Assembly (NCBI GenBank): GCA_033060915.1
Contig: CM065390.1
Location: 23,945,001 to 24,009,000, forward strand
Length of the DNA stretch: 64,000 bases
Source: Euryodendron excelsum
Taxonomy: Eukaryota; Streptophyta; Magnoliopsida; Ericales; Pentaphylacaceae
Reading direction: 5' to 3'
Both the position numbers and the translations under genes were made by a program. Under the pieces are notes generated by a model that was given only the letters and a program-made list of their open reading frames with translations, ran no database searches and was not told where the DNA came from. Below, piece after piece: positions 12,425 through 22,091 of this stretch. Within the stretch, counting starts at the first letter, position 1; each line of letters begins with the position of its first letter.

Positions 12425-13314
12425 TCAAAATCAAATCCTTCTTCAAATCAAAATCTCTTTTTCCAATCAAACTTTCTATTTTCTATTGGACTTTTTTCCA
12501 AACTACAACTGACCTGATTCCTCCAAAAGGATACATAGGCAACCCTCGTGGGTTCGGTCACAACCTTTTTTAAACTTCTATTTCCACAATCTTCTTTTAA
12601 ATCTCCAAATTCCATAATCTATTTTCAAGTTTCCAATTCCAAAAATCTATTTTCAACTCTCTATTTCTAATTTCTAAAACTTTCCAATTTCCAATCTATC
12701 TTTTCAAAGTTCTTTTTAAATCAAATCAATTTCTTTTCAAATCTATTTTTCAATTCTCTTTTCTTGCATTTACATATCATGCATCATGTCTTTTAAAACA
12801 TTCTTTTTCTAAAGTGGATAGGATCGGACATTTGTTAGTTGAAGACTCTCATAGGTGAATTTAGGGTAAATAGACATGTAGGTACTGCAAGGGCAGGGTA
12901 GGGTAATGGCTTAGTACATCTTCCCTACACGTAACCAACCTCCGAATCTAGATAACTGTTTTCGAAAGACCAAAATAGAGTTATTTTCAAAAAGGGCTTA
13001 AATGTTTTCTAAAGGTTGCCAAACAACCCATTTTCTTAAAAAACCCTTTCTTGAGGAAGTATTTTCAAAATTGTTTTCAAAAACCCTGAGTGTAGTCTTT
13101 GAATTGTACTTGGTTTTTTTTTAGGTGACCTAACTCACCTTAATCAAGTTAGGTGGCGACTCCAAATGTTTTCCAAAAGCCCTTTATTCAAATCTATTTT
13201 CAATTCAAACCTAATCGCACTCATTCTTCTAGAAGGATGAGTTCTAATGAGATAGTATAGTATTTTTTCCGCTTGTGTGTATATTCCTCAAGTGCCAAAA
13301 ATTTGGACGCGACA
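12425..13314 (+). repeat. 3' LTR fragment of the gypsy element
   Basis: It aligns along its whole length with 4847-5721, from 'caaatcaaatccttcttcaaa' to the ..GACA end at 13314. It includes the conserved 'aggcaaccctcgtgggt..cggtcacaac' and 'catgtaggta' blocks shared by all copies. The upstream 3.6 kb of the LTR is absent. The next base starts copia coding sequence. Confidence 0.8.
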
Positions 13315-13315
13315 T

Positions 13316-13429
13316 ATAGAGCACATAAACACAGAGCTTATAATTGCAGATTGATTAACAAAAGGGTTACCACCAAAGATGTTTAACGATCATGTTTACA
13401 GAATGGGTCTTGATTGTAACCCACAATAG
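13316..13429 (+). pseudogene. Copia polyprotein C-terminus (end of RNase H)
   Basis: The frame reads IEHINTELIIAD, then a stop (TGA where copia elements usually have proline), then LTKGLPPKMFNDHVYRMGL. This is the well-known end of Ty1/copia reverse transcriptase-RNase H ('..ADPLTKGLP..F..H..RMGL'). It is truncated at its 5' side by the gypsy LTR and carries the internal stop, so it is a dead fragment. Confidence 0.75.
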
Positions 13430-13837
13430 TTATTTACTATTTTGAATTTGGCGTAATGTTAATCTTTTGATTCATTGGACACTTTGAGATCTCGTTTAAA
13501 TATGTTTCTGTTATTTCTAATTTTTCATAATGTATACATTTATGAGATTGGATGAATGATAACAAGAATAATCTTTGTAAAAGACATTATGTTGAACCAT
13601 TTAGACACTCTTCTAATTTATAGACTATGTTAAGTAGTTTTCTAATGTTGTAGTGTATGGAAGGAACTATGTCATTTTTTTATGTGCGACCGCCATAACT
13701 TTCATTAGTTGATTGTTTAATTATGGTATTATGATGATGACCAAATCAAAGTGAGATTGGATTGAATTTATCGCACGCTTGTGTTTAACCTTATTGATCC
13801 TAATATGAAAAGTTATCATATGAGCCAAGTGGGAGAA

Positions 13838-14181
13838 TGTAACATATTTTATAGCCCACATGATGTGGCACATATGACTTATCTGATATCTATCAGATAT
13901 ATTTATTGGGTTTATCATGTTAAGGTTTCTTATCCTATTTCATATAAACTTTTTATTTTATTGGTCAATAAAAAGAAGTTGTTTCCTAATGCAACTATCT
14001 TGATGGGTTGGTAGAGTTTAAGTCGAATATGAAACCGGTCCTCTCTCTGCCTATAAATGTACACATATTTACATCATTAATGTGTAATTAAAGATTAAGG
14101 ACAAGAGAGAGAAACTCAGTTTCTACGATATCAAGAAATATATTTAAATCAATCGTTTTAAGGTTTGCTATAATGGTTACA
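13838..14181 (+). repeat. Copia 3' LTR (344 bp)
   Basis: It starts with TGTAACATA directly after the purine tract 'aagtgggagaa' and ends with GGTTACA. Inside are a TATA-like 'tataaatg' (about 14051-14058) and an AGAGAGAGAAA leader. The end at 14181 is set by the TGTAAC/GTTACA inverted ends. No target duplication can be tested because the other end of the element is missing. Confidence 0.6.
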
Positions 14182-14283
14182 GGTATATTTTATATATTTT
14201 CGCTTTATCGTTATGTGAAAATCATGATTATTTTAAATATTGAATTTATAGTTTATTATGATGAAATGTATGTTTTTAGATTT

Positions 14284-14323
<40 letters not shown>

Positions 14324-15931
14324 AAATTGGTGTTTTCTTGGCCTAATGACTAAGAAGATCCTGGCTGAAAGAAGGGAACTTTTCACATTCTCTCCATGCA
14401 AATGGATTTATGCGTAATAGATTAGAAAACCACTATATATTGGCGCTGAGCTGCATGCAATTGGAATGTTTTAACATATGTTTAGGTGAGTTCTATTACA
14501 AAAGGTAGTAAGGGCTTTTTGTATGTATAGTTATTTCATGCTTTAATTCAATTCTATGTTGCTATGAGAGCTGCCAAAACCACTCTAGAAATATCACAAA
14601 AGAATGCAGGGAGAAAATGGCACTCCCCTAGGCAAAAAAAAAATTGAATTTAGATAAACCCAAACTTATAGTGATCCAGTGTTTAAATTATCTCATATAT
14701 CAAAAATTAAGAAAAAAAAAATTATTTTCAATGGTATGGCAGCACCACACGTGGTGACATGGTTACAGAGTTTAGATTTTGGGTAAATATGTCAGCATAA
14801 TCCCAATCTAAATAACAAAAATTAAAGAAATCAGTGGGACTGTTCTCATCTTGTTTGACGATATCAGGTGTTTAAGTGGATAAGAATTTCAGGGTTTTGC
14901 TATCAAGTGATTTAAACATAGGGTGTACCAATTAGAATGTAAAAGGACTTAATGTAGTTAATTACGTAAAAAAGTTTTTAATTGTACTTATCAAAATACA
15001 AGCCTAAGGATCTGAGTGACCAGCTCCCTATTAATATGTAATTTATGAGGATAAAAACATTGAATATGACTTTCTTTTTTGTTCAATAAAATTACATTGC
15101 TCTTATAAGTTGTAATTACCAAAGATAAAAGCATTTAATAAAGTTGCCTCTATATGTACAACTCTAGCAATTAGGATCATATTTTCGCATAATCATATAG
15201 AGATGAATTTAACCACTTGGGCTTTTATGTTCTTCCAAATACACATTAAACTAACACCAAATAACTGAGGAACCCTATATTAACATTAACATCACTTTTT
15301 CATTAGTATATTTTTAAATGTTGTGGTTCACTAATTAATTTTAGTCATTTTTGCTGTATGGATATGATACATGGATAGTCTTGGTTGTTCATTATATGTT
15401 ATATTCTTATTAAAACACAGGAGTAATTAAAATTTGATCATCATTCTCCTTTAACATTGACATAGCTATCTTTTTTCTTCATCTAATGAGGATATTTTAA
15501 TTTTTAATTCTTTAAAATGGTCTTTCTAAAATGTGTCCTTACATATTTTTAGGTCGTACAAAATATAGGGTTCGCTCATTTTTTCCCATTTTCTCACACT
15601 TTACATCTCTATTCATGCCTGTCTAACTCAAAACCAATGTGTTGAGTGCATATGTTATCATTGACTTTTTTAAATAATGACATCAACATTCTCCATTAAC
15701 TTCAGTAACCCATCAATGGGATGCTTTCGCATGTTGTTAGGTGAAATTAGGGCGTTAATACTATTTTAAAAAACTAGAGGGTCCGTCTGCAGGAGTTGAA
15801 AACTCAAATGTTTGTTTAATTTAACCTTTATGTTTTTTTTTTCTTGGAAAGAATAGCAATTTACTTATCTCTCTATTAATTGGCTTCTGCTTTTGGCCCG
15901 TGCGTCGAGTCGTGAAAAGAGAGTAGAAAAA
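14182..15931 (+). other. Intergenic A/T-rich DNA and PPR gene upstream region
   Basis: It holds an (AG)18 microsatellite at 14287-14322 and otherwise A/T-rich unique-looking sequence. No recognisable gene, tRNA or transposon end is visible. The last few hundred bases must contain the promoter and leader of the PPR gene, but no convincing TATA box could be fixed. Confidence 0.45.
14287..14322 (+). repeat. (AG)18 microsatellite
   Basis: A perfect AG dinucleotide run of 36 bp lies just 3' of the copia LTR. Confidence 0.95.
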
Positions 15932-18535
15932 ATGTTGGTGAAGCTCGAACATATCGATACCAACTGCTTCCACATACTAAGCTCCATAAAGGCCTCCACC
16001 AACCCAGGAGTGTCCGTCTCTAACCCAGACAAAGTTGAACCCATCAAGAAACACAGACACCGGCAAGTTCCTGAGAGTCCCAATGAAGGTGTCAAGAGAT
16101 TAGGCAGAGTTTATAAGCAACCCCATGAGCAAAAAACTCATCTTCTTCATCAGCCTGGCTCGAGCCAACACGGTTTTTTCAAGAACCCAGATGGAAAAAA
16201 CACTAGGGGCAGAGCCAGAATTGAGAATAAGAGGGCTTCTATGGTTAAATTCACGTCAGGGACTGGAAATGGTGTGGTGGAGAAGACGCGTGCCAAGTGT
16301 TCGACGAAATGGGTACGTTACGGAGGGTGTATTCCAGCAATCTTGGAAGCATTGGAAACAGTTATTGATTTGGATGAGGCGTTGAGGCCGTGGGAAGAGA
16401 GTCTTAGCAAGAAGGAGAGGACTATCATTTTGAAGGAACAATCGAGTTGGGAACGGGCGTTGGAGATCTTTGAGTGGTTCAAGAGAAAAGGCTGCTATGA
16501 GGTGAATGTGATTCACTACAACATAATGCTCAGGACTCTTGGTAAAGCGCGGAGGTGGAGCTTAGTTGAGAGTTTGTGGGATGAGATGGGGAAGAAAAAC
16601 GTTATGCCAATAAATTCTACTTATGGTACACTGATTGATGTTTATAGCAAAGGTGGGTTCAAGAAGGAAGCGCTTCATTGGTTGGAATTGATGACCATAG
16701 AAGGGATGGAACCTGATGAGGTGACTATGGGAATTGTTGTTCAAACATACAAAAAGGCAGGGGAGTTTGAAAAAGCTGAGCAGTTCTTCAAAACGTGGTC
16801 GTCAGGTAAATCTTCGTTGGATGAGGGCAGAACTAGCACATCAACAATATCTACCACCATCAATGGCGATTCCAGGGGACATTTTTCTTTGAGCTCGTAT
16901 ACATATAATACCCTGATAGATACATTTGGCAAGGCCGGGCAACTTAAAGAAGCATCTGAAACATTTGCACGGATGCTGAAAGATGGGATTGTGCCAAATA
17001 CTGTGACTTTCAATACAATGATTCACATTTGTGGTAACCATGGCCGGCTGCAGGAAGTGGTTTCATTAATGAACAAAATGGAGGAGCTCCGGTGCTCACC
17101 TGATACTAGAACATATAATATTCTAATTTCTCTCCATGCTAAGCATGATGATATTGAAATGGCAGCAAAGTACTTCACAAAAATGAAGGAGGTTTCCCTT
17201 GAGCCAGACCTTGTGAGTTACCGCACCCTCTTGTATGCATTCTCAATAAGGCACATGGTTGGTGAAGCTGAAGACCTCGTTTCGGAGATGGATGATAGGG
17301 GTCTTCAGATTGATGAATTCACCCAATCAGCATTGACCAGAATGTATATAGAAGCTGGCATGCTTGACAAATCATGGTTATGGTTCAGTAGGTTTCATCT
17401 CAAAGGGAATATGAGCTCTGAGTGCTACTCTGCCAACATTGATGCATTCGGGGAGCGTGGGCATGTTGGGGAAGCCGAGAAAGTTTTCATGAGTTGCCAA
17501 GAGGGTAAAAAGCCTGGTGTCCTTGAGTTCAATGTGATGATTAAAGCTTATGGAATCAACAAGAGATATGATAAGGCTTGCCAGTTATTTGACAGTATGG
17601 AGAAACACAATCTAGTTCCAGACAAATGTAGCCACAATTCTCTCATCCAAATGCTAGCTAGTGCCGATCTGCCGCACTTAGCAGTGCTTTATGTGAGGAA
17701 AATGCAGGAGGCAGGATTGGTAAGTGATTGCATCCCATATTGTGCAGTGATCTCAAGCTTTGTGAAGCTAGGTCAGTTGGAAATGGCGGAGGAAGTATTG
17801 GCAGAAATGGTTGGATTTGAAGTGCCACCTGATGTTGTTGTTTATGGTGTACTGATAAATGCATTTGCTGATATTGGAAGTGTTAAGAAAGCTCTAAGTT
17901 ATCTTGATGCAATGAGAGAGGCAGGTATACCCATAAATGCTGTTATATATAACTCCTTGATTAAGCTTTATACTAAAGTTGGATATTTGAAAGAAGCAGA
18001 GGAAACTTATAAAATGCTTCAATCAATTGAGCTGGGTCCTGATGTATATTCTTCAAATTGTATGATTGATCTCTACAGTGAGCGATCTATGGTTAAACAA
18101 GCAGAAGATATTTTTGAAAACCTCAAGAGAAAAGGACATGCAAATGAGTTTTCATATGCTATGATGTTGTGTATGTACAAGAGACTTGGGAGGTTTGAGG
18201 AAGCTATTCAAGTTGCGCAAAAGATGAGAGATCTGGGACTTCTGACTGAGTTGTTGAGTTATAATCATGTGCTGGGGTTGTATACATCAGATGGGAGATT
18301 CAAGGAGGCAGTGGGAATTTTCAAGGAGATGATTAAATCCTCCGTTCAGCCCAATGATTCTACATTTAAATCACTTGGAATTGTTCTATTGAAATGTGGA
18401 GTTCCAAAGCAGGCTGTTGGCAAGCTGGAACTAACAAGGAAGAGCAATGCTCAGAGTGGGCTGCAGGAATGGGTGTCAACTCTTACTTCTCTGTTTTGTG
18501 TAGATAATGATGATGTTGATGATGATGATGCTTAA
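15932..18535 (+). CDS. P-type pentatricopeptide repeat protein (At1g73710-like)
   Basis: A single uninterrupted frame of 867 residues. PPR proteins bind RNA base by base in plastids or mitochondria and act in splicing, stability, editing or translation of organelle transcripts. About 18 tandem 34-36-residue P-type motifs run from residue ~193 to ~835 (for example HYNIMLRTLGKARRW, YTYNTLIDTFGKAGQ, YNSLIKLYTKVGYLKEAE). There is no E, DYW or SMR domain; the tail ends in DDVDDDDA. A Ser/Thr-rich insert of about 30 residues separates motifs 3 and 4. Before the repeats lies a conserved KWVRYGG..ILEALE segment at ~124. The start is the first in-frame ATG after a TAG at 15854; upstream codons contain no other ATG. 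The N-terminus is basic and Ser-rich but about 120 residues shorter than the Arabidopsis relative as I remember it, so an upstream exon or a lost transit peptide is possible. By overall wording it is closest to At1g73710. The product is clear; its RNA target is unknown. Confidence 0.92.
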   Translation: MLVKLEHIDTNCFHILSSIKASTNPGVSVSNPDKVEPIKKHRHRQVPESPNEGVKRLGRVYKQPHEQKTHLLHQPGSSQHGFFKNPDGKNTRGRARIENKRASMVKFTSGTGNGVVEKTRAKCSTKWVRYGGCIPAILEALETVIDLDEALRPWEESLSKKERTIILKEQSSWERALEIFEWFKRKGCYEVNVIHYNIMLRTLGKARRWSLVESLWDEMGKKNVMPINSTYGTLIDVYSKGGFKKEALHWLELMTIEGMEPDEVTMGIVVQTYKKAGEFEKAEQFFKTWSSGKSSLDEGRTSTSTISTTINGDSRGHFSLSSYTYNTLIDTFGKAGQLKEASETFARMLKDGIVPNTVTFNTMIHICGNHGRLQEVVSLMNKMEELRCSPDTRTYNILISLHAKHDDIEMAAKYFTKMKEVSLEPDLVSYRTLLYAFSIRHMVGEAEDLVSEMDDRGLQIDEFTQSALTRMYIEAGMLDKSWLWFSRFHLKGNMSSECYSANIDAFGERGHVGEAEKVFMSCQEGKKPGVLEFNVMIKAYGINKRYDKACQLFDSMEKHNLVPDKCSHNSLIQMLASADLPHLAVLYVRKMQEAGLVSDCIPYCAVISSFVKLGQLEMAEEVLAEMVGFEVPPDVVVYGVLINAFADIGSVKKALSYLDAMREAGIPINAVIYNSLIKLYTKVGYLKEAEETYKMLQSIELGPDVYSSNCMIDLYSERSMVKQAEDIFENLKRKGHANEFSYAMMLCMYKRLGRFEEAIQVAQKMRDLGLLTELLSYNHVLGLYTSDGRFKEAVGIFKEMIKSSVQPNDSTFKSLGIVLLKCGVPKQAVGKLELTRKSNAQSGLQEWVSTLTSLFCVDNDDVDDDDA

Positions 18536-19640
18536 CACTTGTGATCTTGGACAAGGTTTTTGAGTTTAAATTCTCTGGAGTTAAGGTTGCAGTGCACAGA
18601 GTTGGGCCAAAGAAGCTCGGGCAGTGGCATGCTAGACTTAGAAGCTGGTAGTGCTCTTGGACACTTGTTTAAGTAGTAAGTTTCTTGAATGGCTGATAAT
18701 TCCTTCCACAGAACAATGGTGATGACATGATTACATAATGTAAAATTCAGTAGCTCCTCGAAGGGCTGTATTACCATTTTTTTTTCTTTGACTGTATGGA
18801 AACTGTGCAATGAATATAGCTTTGCTGTTATGTGGCTGTTAATTTTCAATATTTTTTCCTGGGCGTCCACATTTGGATTCTCCTGTGTCATGTCATGTGT
18901 TCAAACCTTTCAAATGGCTTATATATGAGAATTGGAGGGCTGTAGTCAGGGCAAGGGCTGTTAATCCAAAGCACAACCCGCTAACCACTGCTTGGCCTCA
19001 GCTCAATTTTCTCCAGAGCTAAGCCTATTGAAGGGGCACTCCTGAGAAATTTGAATTTTACAGTTGCGACTTTGTGATATTTGCACAAACTGTGCAATTG
19101 AAAAAACTTCACATTTTGTTGTCCAAATATAGAACGCAATGAAATGCCTGTGTTTTTATAAAACTTTACATTGTTTTCAGCACTTGAAAGTTTATGAAAA
19201 TTATGGTTTGCTAGACACCACAAGGTTTTATCAGCTTTTTTAACTAGTTTTTTTCTTTTCCTTTGTATTAATTTTTTTATCCAAAATTTAATTTTTTTTT
19301 GGTTAAAAAAAATGGAAGAGACAAAAACAAAGTAGTTAAAAAAGTTGATAAGCTAGGTTATTGAAGTAGCTTATGATTTTTTTTACTAATTTTCTGTTTT
19401 AGTAAAAAAAAAAAAGGAAGTGTAAATTGAAAGCTCTTAAGAAAATTGAATTTGGTCAAAAAAAAAACTAGTAAAAAAAATCTCGTTAAATAAGTTAATA
19501 TATAAGTTGATGCAAATAATTTGAGTGCAAAAAGTTTAAATGATTTAGAAGCATTAGGATTGTTTCTAGTTTCTATAATACCATAAAACCATAATAGAGA
19601 CTTTGATTAAACATAAATTGAGCCATATATCCTCCTTTCC
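18536..19640 (+). other. PPR 3' untranslated and intergenic A/T-rich DNA
   Basis: About the first 350 bases probably form the 3' UTR of the PPR gene. The rest is A/T-rich with long A and T runs and short reading frames of no recognisable identity. It includes one small inverted repeat, listed separately. Confidence 0.5.
19226..19357. repeat. Small A/T-rich inverted repeat (MITE-like)
   Basis: The segment at 19226-19256 (TTATCAGCTTTTTTAACTAG..) is nearly the reverse complement of 19322-19357 (..TAGTTAAAAAAGTTGATAAG). The loop is about 65 bp and no clear target duplication is visible. It could be a decayed miniature transposon or chance A/T-rich pairing. Confidence 0.35.
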
Positions 19641-19980
19641 GTGATGTTTGTGTAGTTTTGCTAAAGATGCTCATCAAAACTGATATCTGTAGGTACATAT
19701 TATCAGATCTCCTCCATGGCACCTCAGGCGTCATATCATCTTCATCTCCACCAACTTGGTCCCATGTGTATGAGCCTGATAAGGAGCACGGCTGGTCGTA
19801 TCTCTGCCCAAGCACATCTCTTGCAGCTACAAGCTTCGCACCTCTTGACTTGGCCACGAAACATAAGCCCTGATCATGCTCTCCTCTCGTTCCCCTTCGG
19901 AGTCGAGCCTCACAAGCCAGAGATAGTGTGAAGAGCGTCAACTCTAGCCTTAGGCACTAAGGGCCCACGACACTCCTCAG
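19640..19980 (+). mobile_element. Left part of an LTR-like repeat split by a solo LTR
   Basis: The text '..tcgagcctcacaagcc..gggcccacgacactcctcag' resembles 32140-32350 ('tcgagccttgccagcc', 'agcttgtggcactcctcagcacggctgagtg'). The two segments flank the solo LTR at 19981-32094 and read as one interrupted repeat with short internal repeats. The family is not identified. Confidence 0.45.
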
Positions 19981-22091
19981 TGTCGCGCCCCGATTTTTCG
20001 GCTCCAAGCTCTCTTGGCTCGTGGAAGAGCACGGTACTCTCTATATTAGAACCTATCCTCCTAAAAGGACAAATGCGATGGAATTTGAACTTGAAATTGA
20101 TTTGAATAAGGGTTTTTAAGAAAAATTTAGAGTCGCCACCTAACATAGTTAAAGATGGTTTAGGTTACCTAAAACTAAGTGTAATCCGAGACTAAACTTA
20201 GGTTTTTTGAAAATATCTTCTTAAGAAAGTTTTTAGAAAAGAAGTTTTTAACAACCTTTTTTAAAACGTTTTAAAACCCTTTTGAAAATGTAACTCCGAG
20301 TTTAGTCTTCAAAATAGAAATTTATAGTCCAGAGATTGGTTATATGTAAGAAAGATATTCCAAAATCATCAACGTACCCTACCCTTTTGATGCCTACATG
20401 TTTATTCACCCCTAATTCTCTTATTTAAATCACCAGTTACTAATATCTACTTTTAAAGTTTTAAAAACGGAGTTTGGTCATCACATTTGGGATTCATGAT
20501 GCATGAGAAACTTTTGAAAGAGTTAGAAGTTTTTGAAACTTGGTTTTGAAAGGTAATTTTGAAAGACAGAATGTTTTTAAAAAAAGGACATTTGATTTGA
20601 AGTAAAAGTTGTGACCGCGCCAATGAAGGTTGCCTACATATCTCATTTGGCAATAATCAGGTCATTCGTAGTTCATGCAAGAGCACGATTTGAAAATGGA
20701 CTCAAGGAGTCTTAGAAGGTTTTGAAACTTGAATTTAACAGAGTTTTGACTTGGAATTAGACTTTAGAGAGTTTTGGAAATGCCTTTAAAATAGGACTTG
20801 AGAGAATTTGAACTTAGAGTTAAGTGAACCTAGGGTCTTGGAAGGTGATTTTGAAAAGTGATTTTGAACCTAGGGTTTGGACCTAATGGTTTTGGAAGGG
20901 TGGTTTCATGCATGAAACTTTGAAAAGATATTTTGAAAACCATGATTTCATGTAAAAGTCTTATCATTTTATGTGAAAAAACTTTGAAAGACAGCTTTGA
21001 AAATTGTCATTTCATGGAAGAAAATTATCATTTCATGTGAAAATCTTTTGAAAACTAACTCAAAAGAGTTGTGAGTTTTGAAAACCATTTCTATAAAAAC
21101 CACTCAAGTTAGCCTAAGGTTCATACAGTTCCTTTTTTAAGACCACTCAAGAGAGGATCTCCTTGGGACCATTCCAACCCTTAACTCAAGAAATAAAAAC
21201 ATTGAAAACCTCCTTAGAGAGGTTGTTTAGAAAACTATTTTTGTGCAAAATTCAGGAGATAAAGTTTTTGAAAACCTCTTTTAGAGAGGGTTGTTTTGAA
21301 AACCGTTTTTTGTTCAAACTCAAGAGAGTGAAACCTTAGAAAACCACTCAAGAGAGGATTCTTTTGAAAACCACTTGAACACTTAAAAACCACTCAAATA
21401 AGAGTGTGATTCATATAGTTGATATTTGAAAACCACTCAAAAAAGGGTTCCCTTTGAACCATTTCAATTACAAACTCAAGAGAGTAAAAGACTTGTAAAC
21501 CACTTATAGAGAGGGCTATTTTGAAAATTCTGAAGACATCGAAAACCTCTTTTAGAGCGGATGGTTTTGAAAACCATTTTCATGCAAACTCAAGAGAGCA
21601 AAACACAATGATGCAAGGTAGAGATTAGGGGTTTTAGAATGCATCCTAAGGCATAGAAATCTAGGGTTCTTGACTTGAACTTCAAGAAAATCCAACTTAA
21701 AGAAATTTAGAGGCACTTTTTGAAAATCATTTCAACATGAACTTTGAAGAACACTTGAAGTAGAATCAATGGTAGTTTGAAAAAGGTTTGAAATACAAAA
21801 ATAAAGCCATTGCAAGCATATCATGAGTATTATAACAACTAGGATGCAAGGGTCATGAACATACAAGGTTTAGACCCTCACACCACATTGAAAGATGCTC
21901 AAATGGCCATAATATCTTAAATTAGGCTTTGAGAGAGGTCCCCCAACCGGTGGTTCTCCCAAGCTTTCATCTAAGCATAGCCATGGAGCACACTTGTTCA
22001 AGCACACATGAAGAAGGGGTAGAAGATGAGGTTTAAAATGGAAGCATAGCTTAAGTAAGTTATGAGGGAGAAGCGAATGAGTGGGGATGGC

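Larger units (their letters stand above)
1190..13314 (+). mobile_element. Decayed Tat/Ogre-type Ty3/gypsy element with partial LTRs
   Basis: The parts run in order: a long 5' LTR truncated at its 5' end (about 1190-5721), a primer-binding site (5724-5741), a gag remnant with a zinc knuckle (about 7226-8460), about 2 kb of unrecognised internal DNA, an antisense PMD-like reading frame (10570-12287), an A/G-rich tract (about 12330-12424), and a 3' LTR piece (12425-13314) that matches only the last 0.9 kb of the 5' LTR (from about 4847). No protease, reverse transcriptase, RNase H or integrase is recognisable, so this is a defective or non-autonomous copy. The two LTR pieces differ at many positions, mostly by transitions, which suggests an old insertion. 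Assignment to Tat/Ogre rests on LTR length, PBS type, gag knuckle and the antisense extra ORF; it is an inference without a database search. Confidence 0.75.
13315..14181 (+). mobile_element. 3' remnant of a Ty1/copia element (RNase H tail, PPT, LTR)
   Basis: It contains, in order, the last codons of a copia RNase H (13316-13429), an A/T-rich 3' untranslated region, a polypurine tract (about 13826-13837, 'aagtgggagaa') and a 344-bp LTR (13838-14181) with TGTAAC..GTTACA ends. The left part of the copia element was lost when, or after, the gypsy element joined at 13314/13315. No matching upstream copia sequence is present at the left end of the gypsy element. Confidence 0.7.

Noticed and set aside
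18532..18891. 119-codon minus-strand frame after the PPR gene
   Set aside because: It overlaps the PPR 3' UTR in antisense and resembles no known protein.
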